From an uncultured bacterium (GTDB taxonomy: Bacteria > Actinomycetota > Coriobacteriia > Coriobacteriales > Coriobacteriaceae), in the NCBI GenBank assembly GCA_905216045.1, contig CAJMSL010000132.1:1-5044 (forward strand): 5,044 nucleotides of DNA, written 5' to 3'. Below the pieces are notes generated by a model. That model saw only the letters and a list, made by a program, of their open reading frames with translations, was not told where the DNA came from and did not search any database. The position numbers and the translations under genes are program-made. Position 1 is the stretch's first letter. Each line of letters starts with the position of its first letter. This document shows, piece after piece, positions 1 to 5,044 of this stretch.

Positions 1-52
1 CCAAACAGTGATTTTTTGCAACGACCTATGTGAAAAAAACAAGTTCCTGCTC

Positions 53-81
53 TTGCCAGAACGGGACACAGAGCTTATAAT
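53..81 (+). promoter_or_regulatory. Sigma70-type promoter of the thiC transcript
   Basis: TTGCCA (53-58) and a perfect TATAAT (76-81) are separated by exactly 17 bp, placing the transcription start near 87-89. An A7 run at 33-39 lies where an UP element would sit. The predicted RNA begins about 25 nt before the TPP aptamer, so the whole riboswitch is in the leader. Seen directly in the sequence; promoter activity is inferred. Confidence 0.8.
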
Positions 82-112
82 AAGAAAAACGACAGCAGAG
101 AAAAATGACGAG

Positions 113-194
113 AAAAGGGAGCTCGCATGACGGGCTGAGAGGGAGCTGTTCGCTCCGACCTGTGACCTGATATGGGTAATGCCAACGAAGGGAG
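113..194 (+). promoter_or_regulatory. TPP riboswitch (THI element) in the thiC leader
   Basis: The conserved THI-box segments are present in order. CTGAGA (135-140) is the pyrimidine-sensing loop, and ACCTGAT (165-171), GGGTAATGCCA (174-184) and CGAAGGGAG (186-194) form the pyrophosphate-sensing side. Stems visible by pairing are P3 GCTCG/CGGGC (121-125/131-135), an extra GGAGC/GCTCC hairpin (142-146/152-156), P2 AGG/CCT (116-118/159-161), P4 CCT/AGG (166-168/189-191) and P5 TGG/CCA (173-175/182-184). P1 is weak: only about three pairs, 108-110 with 196-198, can be proposed. The 3' P4 strand lies inside the thiC Shine-Dalgarno (188-194) and no separate terminator precedes thiC. Repression by TPP is therefore probably translational, through direct masking of the ribosome binding site. 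Confidence 0.95.
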
Positions 195-202
195 CCGTGC
201 CA

Positions 203-1537
203 ATGAGCACACAGACCGAGCCCAAGCTCGTCACGCAAATCGACTTCGCCCGCGCCGGGCAGATCACACCGCAGATGAAGGAGGTCGCCGAGCGCGAGCA
301 TCGCGACCCCGAGTACATCCGCGAGCGCGTGGCCGACGGCCGCATCGCCATTCCCGCCAACATCGTGCACATCAAAAAGGGCATGCGCGCCTTTGGCGTC
401 GGTGAGGGCCTGTCCACCAAGGTCAACGTGAACCTGGGCATCTCGGGCGACAAGGCCGATGCCGCCGAGGAATGGAAGAAGGTCAAGATCGCCGAGGACT
501 TTGGCGCCGACGCCATCATGGACCTCTCCAACTCGGGCAAGACGCGCCAGTTCCGCCAGCAGCTCATCGCCGAGACGCCGCTCATGGTAGGCACCGTCCC
601 CATGTACGACGCCATCGGCTACATGGAAAAGCCGCTGGTCAAGCTCACCAAGGACGACCTGTTCGAAGTCGTGCGCGCGCATGCCGAGGACGGCGTGGAC
701 TTTATGACCATTCACTGCGGCATCAACAAGTCGGTCACCAAGACCTATAAGGAGACCGGCCGCCTGATGAACATCGTGAGCCGCGGCGGCTCACTGCTGT
801 TTGGCTGGATGGAGGTCACCGGTAACGAGAACCCGTTCTACGAGTATTTTGACGAGCTGCTCGAGATTTGCCACGAGTACGACGTGACGATTTCGCTCGG
901 CGACTCCTGCCGCCCGGGCTGCCTCTACGACTCCAACGACGCCACCGAGACCGCTGAGATGATCGAGCTGGGCAAGCTGTGCAAGCGCGCTTGGGCCGCC
1001 GGCGTCCAGGTCATGGTCGAGGGCCCGGGTCACATGGCGCTCGACGAGATCGCCGCCAACATGAAACTGCAGAAGCGCCTGTGCCACAATGCTCCGTTCT
1101 ATGTGCTCGGACCGCTGGTAACCGATATCGGCGTGGGTTACGACCACATCACCGCCGCCATCGGCGGCGCCATCTCCGCCAGCTCCGGTGCCGACTTCCT
1201 GTGCTACGTGACACCGGCCGAGCACCTATGCCTGCCCAACGCCCAGGATGTGCTCGACGGCCTCATGGCCACCAAGATCGCCGCACACGCCGCCGATATC
1301 GCCAAGAAGGTGCCCCACGCCCGCGACATGGACGACAGGATGGGCCAGGCACGCCGCAAGCTCGACTGGGACGCCATGTGGAAGTGCGCGCTCGACCCAG
1401 TTACGGGCAAGAAGCGCTACGAAGAATCCCCCGCCGCCACCGAGGGCACTTGCACCATGTGTGGGAAGATGTGCGCCGTCCGCACCGTCAACAAGATCTT
1501 CGAGGGCACCACGATCGACCTCGGCATGGAGGACTAA
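203..1537 (+). CDS. thiC: Phosphomethylpyrimidine (HMP-P) synthase ThiC, radical SAM
   Basis: ThiC converts 5-aminoimidazole ribotide (AIR) to 4-amino-5-hydroxymethyl-2-methylpyrimidine phosphate in cytosolic thiamine synthesis, using S-adenosylmethionine and a [4Fe-4S] cluster. The 444-aa product is the short form, lacking the roughly 200-residue N-terminal extension of the E. coli type. Visible motifs are NLGISGD (77-83), MDLSNSGKTRQFR (106-118), HCGINKSVT (171-179), EGPGH (273-277), GPLVTDIGVGYDHI (303-316) and VTPAEHL (336-342). H277 and H341 match the paired metal-binding histidines of the family. The C-terminal cluster motif is C417-x2-C420-x3-C424, one residue tighter than the CX2CX4C of E. 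coli-type ThiC. The ATG at 203 is chosen because GAAGGGAG (187-194) lies 8 nt upstream; the in-frame ATG at 179 lies inside the riboswitch. The paralogue BzaF (hydroxybenzimidazole synthase) is the main alternative, but the TPP riboswitch and neighbouring thiD favour ThiC. Confidence 0.95.
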   Translation: MSTQTEPKLVTQIDFARAGQITPQMKEVAEREHRDPEYIRERVADGRIAIPANIVHIKKGMRAFGVGEGLSTKVNVNLGISGDKADAAEEWKKVKIAEDFGADAIMDLSNSGKTRQFRQQLIAETPLMVGTVPMYDAIGYMEKPLVKLTKDDLFEVVRAHAEDGVDFMTIHCGINKSVTKTYKETGRLMNIVSRGGSLLFGWMEVTGNENPFYEYFDELLEICHEYDVTISLGDSCRPGCLYDSNDATETAEMIELGKLCKRAWAAGVQVMVEGPGHMALDEIAANMKLQKRLCHNAPFYVLGPLVTDIGVGYDHITAAIGGAISASSGADFLCYVTPAEHLCLPNAQDVLDGLMATKIAAHAADIAKKVPHARDMDDRMGQARRKLDWDAMWKCALDPVTGKKRYEESPAATEGTCTMCGKMCAVRTVNKIFEGTTIDLGMED

Positions 1538-1542
1538 CCCTG

Positions 1543-1567
1543 TCGCCGCGGCCGCTTCTGGCGGCGA
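1543..1567 (+). other. Hairpin just after the thiC stop
   Basis: A perfect 7-bp stem TCGCCGC/GCGGCGA (1543-1549/1561-1567) encloses an 11-nt loop and starts 6 nt after the stop codon. No T-run follows, so it is not a standard intrinsic terminator. It may stabilise the thiC mRNA 3' end, or be incidental in GC-rich DNA. Confidence 0.3.
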
Positions 1568-1577
1568 GCTGGTGCCT

Positions 1578-1599
1578 GTCAATTGTTGACTTGTGAACA
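1578..1599. promoter_or_regulatory. Operator-like overlapping inverted repeats in the thiC-thiD spacer
   Basis: GTCAATTGTTGAC (1578-1590) has perfect 5-bp arms around a 3-bp centre. It overlaps a second imperfect palindrome, TGTTGAC-TT-GTGAACA (1584-1599), in which 6 of 7 positions match. The AT-rich stretch stands out from the GC-rich surroundings, as a regulator site would. No regulator family could be assigned, and short palindromes can arise by chance. Confidence 0.25.
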
Positions 1600-1632
1600 T
1601 TTACTTACACTTGCGTAGAGATTGCATCGCCC

Positions 1633-1668
1633 GCCCGGGTTCGGCATAGAGTCGGCCCGGGCATCTTT
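1633..1668 (+). terminator. Possible weak terminator between thiC and thiD
   Basis: GCCCGGG (1633-1639) pairs perfectly with CCCGGGC (1656-1662) around a 16-nt loop, and only a short TTT (1666-1668) follows. It could attenuate thiC read-through into thiD. The T-run is poor, so termination would be partial. Because it ends at a TATAAT box, it may equally be part of thiD promoter control. Confidence 0.4.
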
Positions 1669-1673
1669 ATAAT
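1668..1673 (+). promoter_or_regulatory. Candidate -10 box for thiD
   Basis: A perfect TATAAT at 1668-1673 lies about 47 bp upstream of the thiD start and would give a leader of roughly 40 nt. The sequence at the expected -35 spacing (around 1644-1651) is unlike TTGACA, so an activator or a weak promoter has to be assumed. thiD may instead depend on read-through from thiC. Confidence 0.4.
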
Positions 1674-1719
1674 GCTGGCTTAAAGACCCATTTGATTCCG
1701 ACCGAACAAGGGAGCGAAC

Positions 1720-2550
1720 ATGGATCGTAGTAAGGTACCTGCCGTCCTGTCCATCGCGGGATCCGATTCCAGCGGTGGCGCCGGCATTCAGGCCGACATC
1801 AAGACCATCACGGCGCACCGCCTGTATGCCGAGACGGCCATCACCGCCATCACAGCGCAAAACACCCTGGGCGTTACCGCCGTGCAGGATATCTCGCCAG
1901 ATATCGTAGCCGCGCAAATTGACGCCGTTTTTAACGATATCCGCCCCAGCGCCGTCAAGATCGGCATGGTTTCTTCTGTCGAGATTATCGAAGTCATCGC
2001 CGACCGCTTGAGCGCCTGGAACGCAACGAACGTGGTCGTCGACCCCGTCATGGTCGCCACCTCGGGCGCGCGGCTGATTGCCGAAGATGCCGCCGAGGCG
2101 CTCACCCGCCGCCTGTTCCCGCTAGCGACGGTTATCACGCCCAATATTCCCGAGGCCATGGCACTGCTCGACTATGAGGTCGACTCCGAGCGCACGCAGC
2201 AAAATGCTGCCATGCTCCTCACCCGCCGCTTTGGTTGCGCATCCCTCGTTAAGGGTGGGCATCTTGTCAACGAGGCCAACGATGTACTGGCCGAACCCGC
2301 GCCACTCGATGACGAGGGCAACCATCTGGGAGATCCACTCACCACGTGGTTCCGCCACAAGCGCATCGAGACCGACAACACGCACGGCACCGGATGCACG
2401 CTCTCGTCCGCCATCGCCTGCGCGCTGGCTCAGGGCATGGATCTTGCCGACGCCGTCAACGCCGGCAAGGCCTACCTAACCGGCGCTCTGGCCGCCGGCC
2501 TGAACATGGGCAAAGGCTCCGGCCCCGTCAACCACATGTGGCAGTATTAA
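1720..2550 (+). CDS. thiD: Hydroxymethylpyrimidine/phosphomethylpyrimidine kinase ThiD
   Basis: ThiD phosphorylates HMP and then HMP-P to HMP-PP with ATP, the step directly after ThiC, before thiamine phosphate synthase joins it to the thiazole. The 276-aa protein has the full ribokinase-fold HMP-P kinase pattern: GSDSSGGAGIQAD (14-26), TAQNT with Q47, KIGM with M83, VVDPVM (106-111), TPNIPEA (140-146), KGGH (178-181) and HGTGCTLSS (222-230). C226 lies in the GTGC anion hole. D26, Q47 and M83 correspond to the HMP-contacting residues of Salmonella ThiD; the methionine favours HMP kinase over pyridoxal kinase. No fused ThiE domain is present. AAGGGAG (1708-1714) lies 5 nt before the ATG, matching the thiC ribosome binding site. 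The gene follows thiC by 182 bp and has no TPP riboswitch of its own. It ends before a convergent gene. Confidence 0.95.
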   Translation: MDRSKVPAVLSIAGSDSSGGAGIQADIKTITAHRLYAETAITAITAQNTLGVTAVQDISPDIVAAQIDAVFNDIRPSAVKIGMVSSVEIIEVIADRLSAWNATNVVVDPVMVATSGARLIAEDAAEALTRRLFPLATVITPNIPEAMALLDYEVDSERTQQNAAMLLTRRFGCASLVKGGHLVNEANDVLAEPAPLDDEGNHLGDPLTTWFRHKRIETDNTHGTGCTLSSAIACALAQGMDLADAVNAGKAYLTGALAAGLNMGKGSGPVNHMWQY

Positions 2551-2560
2551 GATTCGCAGC

Positions 2561-2604
2561 CCAAAACCGCCGCAAAGGCGCCCGTCCCCTTTGCGGTGGC
2601 TTGG
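2561..2604. terminator. Long hairpin between convergent genes, probable bidirectional terminator
   Basis: CCGCCGCAAAGG (2567-2578) pairs with CCTTTGCGGTGG (2588-2599) in a 12-bp stem with one G-U pair, extended by CCAA (2561-2564) with TTGG (2601-2604). On the minus strand the stem is followed at once by TTTT, making it a good terminator for the SGNH hydrolase gene, whose stop is at 2612. On the plus strand only CTTGG follows, so termination of thiD here is plausible but weaker. Confidence 0.75.
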
Positions 2605-2611
2605 GGTCGCG

Positions 2612-3271
2612 CTACTCTCCGAGCATCTCTTGGAGCTTGGCTGCCACGGCGTGGCCCAGGCTCTCGTGGCTTTCGGGCATCATGTGCAGATAATCGATAT
2701 CGCCCGGCTCGGCAAAATCAGCGGCATTCAAAAAGTCGCAGCCAAACTGTTTAGCAGCATACGCATAGTATTCGGCAAAATGCTCCGAGGCCTCGACGGA
2801 GCGCTCGTCAAAGTCGGTCATGTACACATCGGCGATCTGCGGTTTAATCTTGATAGGCGCCATCAGCAGAATACGCGGGCAGGGCGCGGCTTCGGTCCAG
2901 GGAAACGCGCGGACGGTGCGAATCAGCGCCATGGCACCGTCAGCGATATCGGCAGCCCCCACGCTAAAGACCGTCTTGCAGTCGTTGGTGCCCAGCATAA
3001 TCACGATCGCATCCAGCGGCTTATGAGCCTCGAGCAGCATCGGCAACGCGCGGATGCCGTTGAGATTAGTGTCCAGATGGCACATGTCGTCGCGTACCGT
3101 CGTGCGGCCGTTGAGGCCTTCCTCAATCACGTGCCAGCCCTCGCCCAGGTCGCGCTGGGCCACGCCGCACCAGCGCACATCGTGCGCATAGCGTACCGCG
3201 GTGCCGTCGCGCATGCCCGCCGGATCATAGCCGTAGGTATTGCTGTCGCCAAAGCACAGAACGTTTTTCAT
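2612..3271 (-). CDS. SGNH/GDSL hydrolase, MsAcT-like arylesterase/acyltransferase
   Basis: This is a 219-aa SGNH-fold serine esterase with no signal peptide, so probably cytosolic. Block I is GDSNTYG (8-14) with nucleophile S10. The block II region is GLNGRTT (52-58) and block III is GTND (94-97) with oxyanion N96. The catalytic pair is D193-x-x-H196 in DYLH, followed by a PESHESLG helix. The stretches DVRWCGV (31-37), VIEEGL (48-53) and IMLGTND (91-97) closely resemble Mycobacterium smegmatis arylesterase/acyltransferase MsAcT, recalled from memory, and the length is the same. Its natural substrate is unknown; small-ester or acetyl-sugar hydrolysis is possible. The ATG at 3271 has AGAGGAAGGG (3278-3287) 6 nt upstream. 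A terminator hairpin separates it from the upstream minus-strand gene, with its T-run only a few bases from this ribosome binding site. Confidence 0.85.
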   Translation of the reverse strand: MKNVLCFGDSNTYGYDPAGMRDGTAVRYAHDVRWCGVAQRDLGEGWHVIEEGLNGRTTVRDDMCHLDTNLNGIRALPMLLEAHKPLDAIVIMLGTNDCKTVFSVGAADIADGAMALIRTVRAFPWTEAAPCPRILLMAPIKIKPQIADVYMTDFDERSVEASEHFAEYYAYAAKQFGCDFLNAADFAEPGDIDYLHMMPESHESLGHAVAAKLQEMLGE

Positions 3272-3290
3272 CGTAAGCCCTTCCTCTAGT

Positions 3291-3328
3291 AAAAAGAAAA
3301 AGTCGGCGGGAGCAGTCTCTCCCGCCGA
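3291..3328 (-). terminator. Intrinsic terminator of the PARG-like gene
   Basis: On the minus strand a perfect 10-bp GC-rich stem (plus TCGGCGGGAG 3303-3312 with CTCCCGCCGA 3319-3328) has a 6-nt loop and is followed by CTTTTTCTTTTT. It starts 27 nt after the stop codon of the PARG-like gene. It also sits directly upstream of the SGNH hydrolase ribosome binding site, so it should limit read-through into that gene. Confidence 0.9.
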
Positions 3329-3355
3329 ATCGACCTATCTGTCAGCACATACCGA

Positions 3356-4489
3356 TTACAGGTACTTGCGCCAATCGTCATCGTCTTCATCGTCCTCGGC
3401 GGCAGCCTGGACCTGCTCGGCGGCGCGGGCAGCCGCAGCGCGAGCGGCAACCTGGGCATAGGACTCCTCGTTGCGCTCGGGGAAGTTTGCCAGCACATGC
3501 TCGAACTTGGCAAAATCTTCGTCCCAGCGCGTAGAGGGCACGGCAAAAAAGACCTGCTTGACCTTAAAGTCGCCCGATGCGAGCTCCTTGCGGAAGAGCT
3601 CGGCCACGGCCTCGGCGTCAAAGCCGTTGTTGTCGCAGCCCCAAGCGCCCAGCACGAGCTTCTCGCGACCCAGCTCGTCGCAGATGGCAAGCACAAAGCG
3701 GATGCGATCGCGCAGGGCGTCCAGCAGGGCATCGTCACCCACACGATACTCCTGGCGAGCGCGCTTGGCGTTGGGCGCGGCGGCCACGATCACGTCGGCA
3801 TACGCATGCACGTGGTTGCGGTCGAAGCGCACCGCAGGCACCACCAGCGCACGGTTGCGGTAAAGCTCGCAGTTGATGTTGCGGCGACGGTTCTCGCCGT
3901 ACCATTTGCGCTGTTTATCGAGCACGTTGTACAGGTACGAATCGGCACAGAGCGTGGCCTCCTGACCCAGATAGCCCTGGATGTAGCCGCCGCCCGGGTT
4001 GGTGAACGAGGCAAAGTCGAGCACGGCCATGTCGCAGAACTGCGCATAGCCTCGGCCGTTATCCAGAATGGCCTGCGTGGCAGAGGCGTCGAGCACGGTG
4101 ACCTCGGGCAGGACCGGAGCGGGCTCCTCGGCGGCAGGCGCGGACTCGGTCTCCGTGGCCTCCTCTGCGTGTGCAGGCTCGGCCGTAACCTCGGTCTCGG
4201 CGCACGCAACCTCAGCGGTCTCGGCCTCGGCGGCCTCAGACTCCTCGGCAACCTGTTCCTCGACAGCGTCGGCCGCTTGGGCCTTGGCCTTCATCGCCGA
4301 GACAAAGCCGGCAGGCATACCGTCAAACTCGCGAACACCGGCAAGCGAACGCTCGATATCCTTGGCGCACGCTTCGGACACAGTTGCCACGTGACGCTCG
4401 GCGGCCTTGGCACGGGCCTCGCGCTTGGGATTGGGCTGACCCGCTCGGTTGGACCTGCGGTTACGGTTCCTGTTGTCGACGTCTGCCAT
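3356..4489 (-). CDS. TIGR02452/DUF2263 microbial PARG-like protein with acidic insertion
   Basis: The 377-aa protein belongs to the bacterial poly(ADP-ribose) glycohydrolase-like macrodomain family. Family landmarks are AVLDFASFTNPGGGY (155-169), the LCADSYLYNVL helix (180-190), VIVAAAPN (233-240) and KLVLGAWGCDNNGFD (277-291), followed by AEAVAELF and QVFFAVPS strands. Characterised PARGs carry GGG-x6-8-QEE, whose second Glu is catalytic. Here it is GGG (166-168), seven residues, then Q176-E177-A178, so that Glu is missing and glycohydrolase activity is doubtful. ADP-ribose binding or another activity remains possible. The N-terminus (about 1-32) is basic, rich in R/N/K. Residues 72-127 are an Ala/Glu-rich acidic segment between the N-terminal helix and the first core strand. 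The C-terminus ends in a helical Ala-rich segment and DDEDDDDW. The start at 4489 has AAAGGTGA about 6 nt upstream. No toxin or ADP-ribosyltransferase gene is adjacent. Confidence 0.85.
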   Translation of the reverse strand: MADVDNRNRNRRSNRAGQPNPKREARAKAAERHVATVSEACAKDIERSLAGVREFDGMPAGFVSAMKAKAQAADAVEEQVAEESEAAEAETAEVACAETEVTAEPAHAEEATETESAPAAEEPAPVLPEVTVLDASATQAILDNGRGYAQFCDMAVLDFASFTNPGGGYIQGYLGQEATLCADSYLYNVLDKQRKWYGENRRRNINCELYRNRALVVPAVRFDRNHVHAYADVIVAAAPNAKRARQEYRVGDDALLDALRDRIRFVLAICDELGREKLVLGAWGCDNNGFDAEAVAELFRKELASGDFKVKQVFFAVPSTRWDEDFAKFEHVLANFPERNEESYAQVAARAAAARAAEQVQAAAEDDEDDDDWRKYL

Positions 4490-4536
4490 AAGTGGTCACC
4501 TTTCTCGGTCTCTGCCGCTATCGGCTTTTCCCATCC

Positions 4537-4542
4537 ATGATA
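4537..4542 (-). promoter_or_regulatory. Candidate -10 box for the PARG-like gene
   Basis: On the minus strand TATCAT lies 47 bp before the start codon, between the upstream gene's terminator and the ribosome binding site, where a promoter is expected. No convincing -35 is seen at 16-18 bp; that position falls in the terminator stem and T-run. Low confidence. Confidence 0.3.
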
Positions 4543-4555
4543 CCCCGCCGCGTAC

Positions 4556-4584
4556 AAAAAAGACGGCCCCGAAGGACCGCCTTT
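4556..4584 (-). terminator. Intrinsic terminator of the BI-1-like gene (UUCG tetraloop)
   Basis: Reading the minus strand, GGCGGTCC, a TTCG loop and GGGCCGTC form an 8-bp stem with two G-U pairs closed by the stable C(UUCG)G tetraloop. A T6 run follows (A4556-4561 on plus), and preceding A residues can pair with the first Ts. It lies about 43 nt after the stop of the BI-1-like gene and isolates it from the PARG-like gene. Confidence 0.93.
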
Positions 4585-4627
4585 CGCATCGATTTGCACG
4601 CACGGCAAGCACCGCCGCAATTCGCCA

Positions 4628-5044
4628 CTAGTCGCGACGGCCGAGGATGTTCAGAATGCGCAGGAACACGTTGATAATATCCACGAACAGGTTAGAGGCC
4701 ATAAGCACGGCGTTGGGCAGCGTAGGCGGCACCGTCGTGGCAACATAGCTGTCGTAGCCAATAAAGCCGGCGAACACCACGATCACGATCAGGTCGGTGA
4801 TGGTCTGTGAGACGCCCATGAACATCAGCACGATCTCAACCAGAATAGTAGCGAGCAGAATGCCAAAACCGATGCCATATACGCGCTGGAAAAACTTGGG
4901 GAACGTCACGCCCAAGGCGCCAAAGACAAAGGTGATGGCGGCCGTGGCGATAAAGGCAGTGTTGATGGTGGGCAGGTCGTAGTTGGCAAGGCCAAACGAC
5001 GCGGTCAGGCCAAAGGTGCTCGCAAAGATTACGTAGCCCACAAG
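4628..5044 (-). CDS. Bax inhibitor-1/YccA (TMBIM) family membrane protein, C-terminal part
   Basis: Only the last 138 or so residues are in the window; the gene runs off the right edge and the first in-frame codons seen (CTT, GTG) are internal. The fragment is strongly hydrophobic, with about five membrane segments: the opening FASTFGLTASFGL helix, NTAFIATAAITFVFGALGV, GILLATILVEIVLMFMGV, DLIVIVVFAGFIGYDSY and the LFVDIINVFLRILNIL helix. The C-terminal LRILNILGRRD is a hallmark of bacterial UPF0005/BI-1 proteins. Two aspartates, in GYDSY (codon 4751-4753) and FVDIIN (codon 4679-4681), are 24 residues apart. That is the same spacing as the D171-D195 pH-sensing pair of Bacillus subtilis YetJ, a calcium-leak channel. 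A pH-sensitive inner-membrane ion leak is therefore plausible, though its role in bacteria is poorly defined. Family assignment is firm, function is inferred. Confidence 0.9.
   Translation of the reverse strand, partial: LVGYVIFASTFGLTASFGLANYDLPTINTAFIATAAITFVFGALGVTFPKFFQRVYGIGFGILLATILVEIVLMFMGVSQTITDLIVIVVFAGFIGYDSYVATTVPPTLPNAVLMASNLFVDIINVFLRILNILGRRD

Noticed and set aside
179..202. Upstream in-frame ATG at 179 as the thiC start
   Set aside because: It lies inside the conserved TAATGCC loop of the TPP aptamer and has no Shine-Dalgarno; the ATG at 203 has GAAGGGAG at 8 nt.
26..715. Minus-strand open frame (229 codons) across the thiC promoter, riboswitch and 5' end
   Set aside because: It runs antisense through a clear promoter, THI element and ThiC coding sequence and has no recognisable protein features.
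1581..1612. BirA-type (biotin repressor) box suggested by AATTGTTGAC
   Set aside because: Only one half resembles a BirA site; no GTTAACAA-like second half lies at the expected spacing, and the neighbours are thiamine genes.
2591..3289. Plus-strand open frame (232 codons) opposite the SGNH hydrolase
   Set aside because: The minus strand encodes complete GDSN, GTND and DxxH catalytic blocks. The plus frame shows no family features and starts inside the terminator hairpin region.
3497..4540. Long plus-strand open frame (347 codons) opposite the PARG-like gene
   Set aside because: It is the antisense of a GC-rich gene with clear family motifs. Its translation is low-complexity, G/L/V/H-rich with no recognisable domain.
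2612..5044. The three minus-strand genes as a defence or ADP-ribosylation operon
   Set aside because: Terminators separate each gene, there is no ADP-ribosyltransferase, toxin or nuclease partner, and the flanking genes are a common esterase and a BI-1 membrane protein.

Overview
The window looks like ordinary chromosome from a high-GC anaerobe of the actinobacterial class Coriobacteriia, most likely Collinsella or a close relative. This is inferred from the GC-rich codon usage, the short anaerobe-type ThiC and the strong GGGAG-type ribosome binding sites. It was not checked against a database. No mobile element, CRISPR array, tRNA or rRNA gene was seen.

Left half, plus strand (about 1-2610): a thiamine pyrimidine-branch block. 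A near-consensus promoter (TTGCCA, 17 bp, TATAAT) drives a TPP riboswitch whose last conserved segment is itself the thiC Shine-Dalgarno. Then come thiC (HMP-P synthase) and, after a 182-bp spacer holding hairpins, an operator-like palindrome and a possible second promoter, thiD (HMP/HMP-P kinase). ThiC makes HMP-P from the purine intermediate AIR, and ThiD phosphorylates it to HMP-PP for coupling to the thiazole. The thiazole branch and thiE are not in the window. A long hairpin separates thiD from the convergent gene.

Right half, minus strand (about 2612-5044), read from right to left: the C-terminal part of a Bax inhibitor-1/YccA-type membrane protein, cut by the window edge; a TIGR02452/DUF2263 microbial PARG-like ADP-ribose-hydrolase homologue with an acidic Ala/Glu-rich insertion and a QEA in place of the catalytic QEE; and an SGNH/GDSL esterase resembling Mycobacterium smegmatis arylesterase/acyltransferase MsAcT. 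Each of the three is followed by a hairpin with a T-run on its own strand, so they look like separate transcription units and not a dedicated operon.

No clear new multi-gene system was found. The observations most worth following are the altered catalytic motif in the PARG homologue and the direct overlap of the TPP aptamer with the thiC ribosome binding site.
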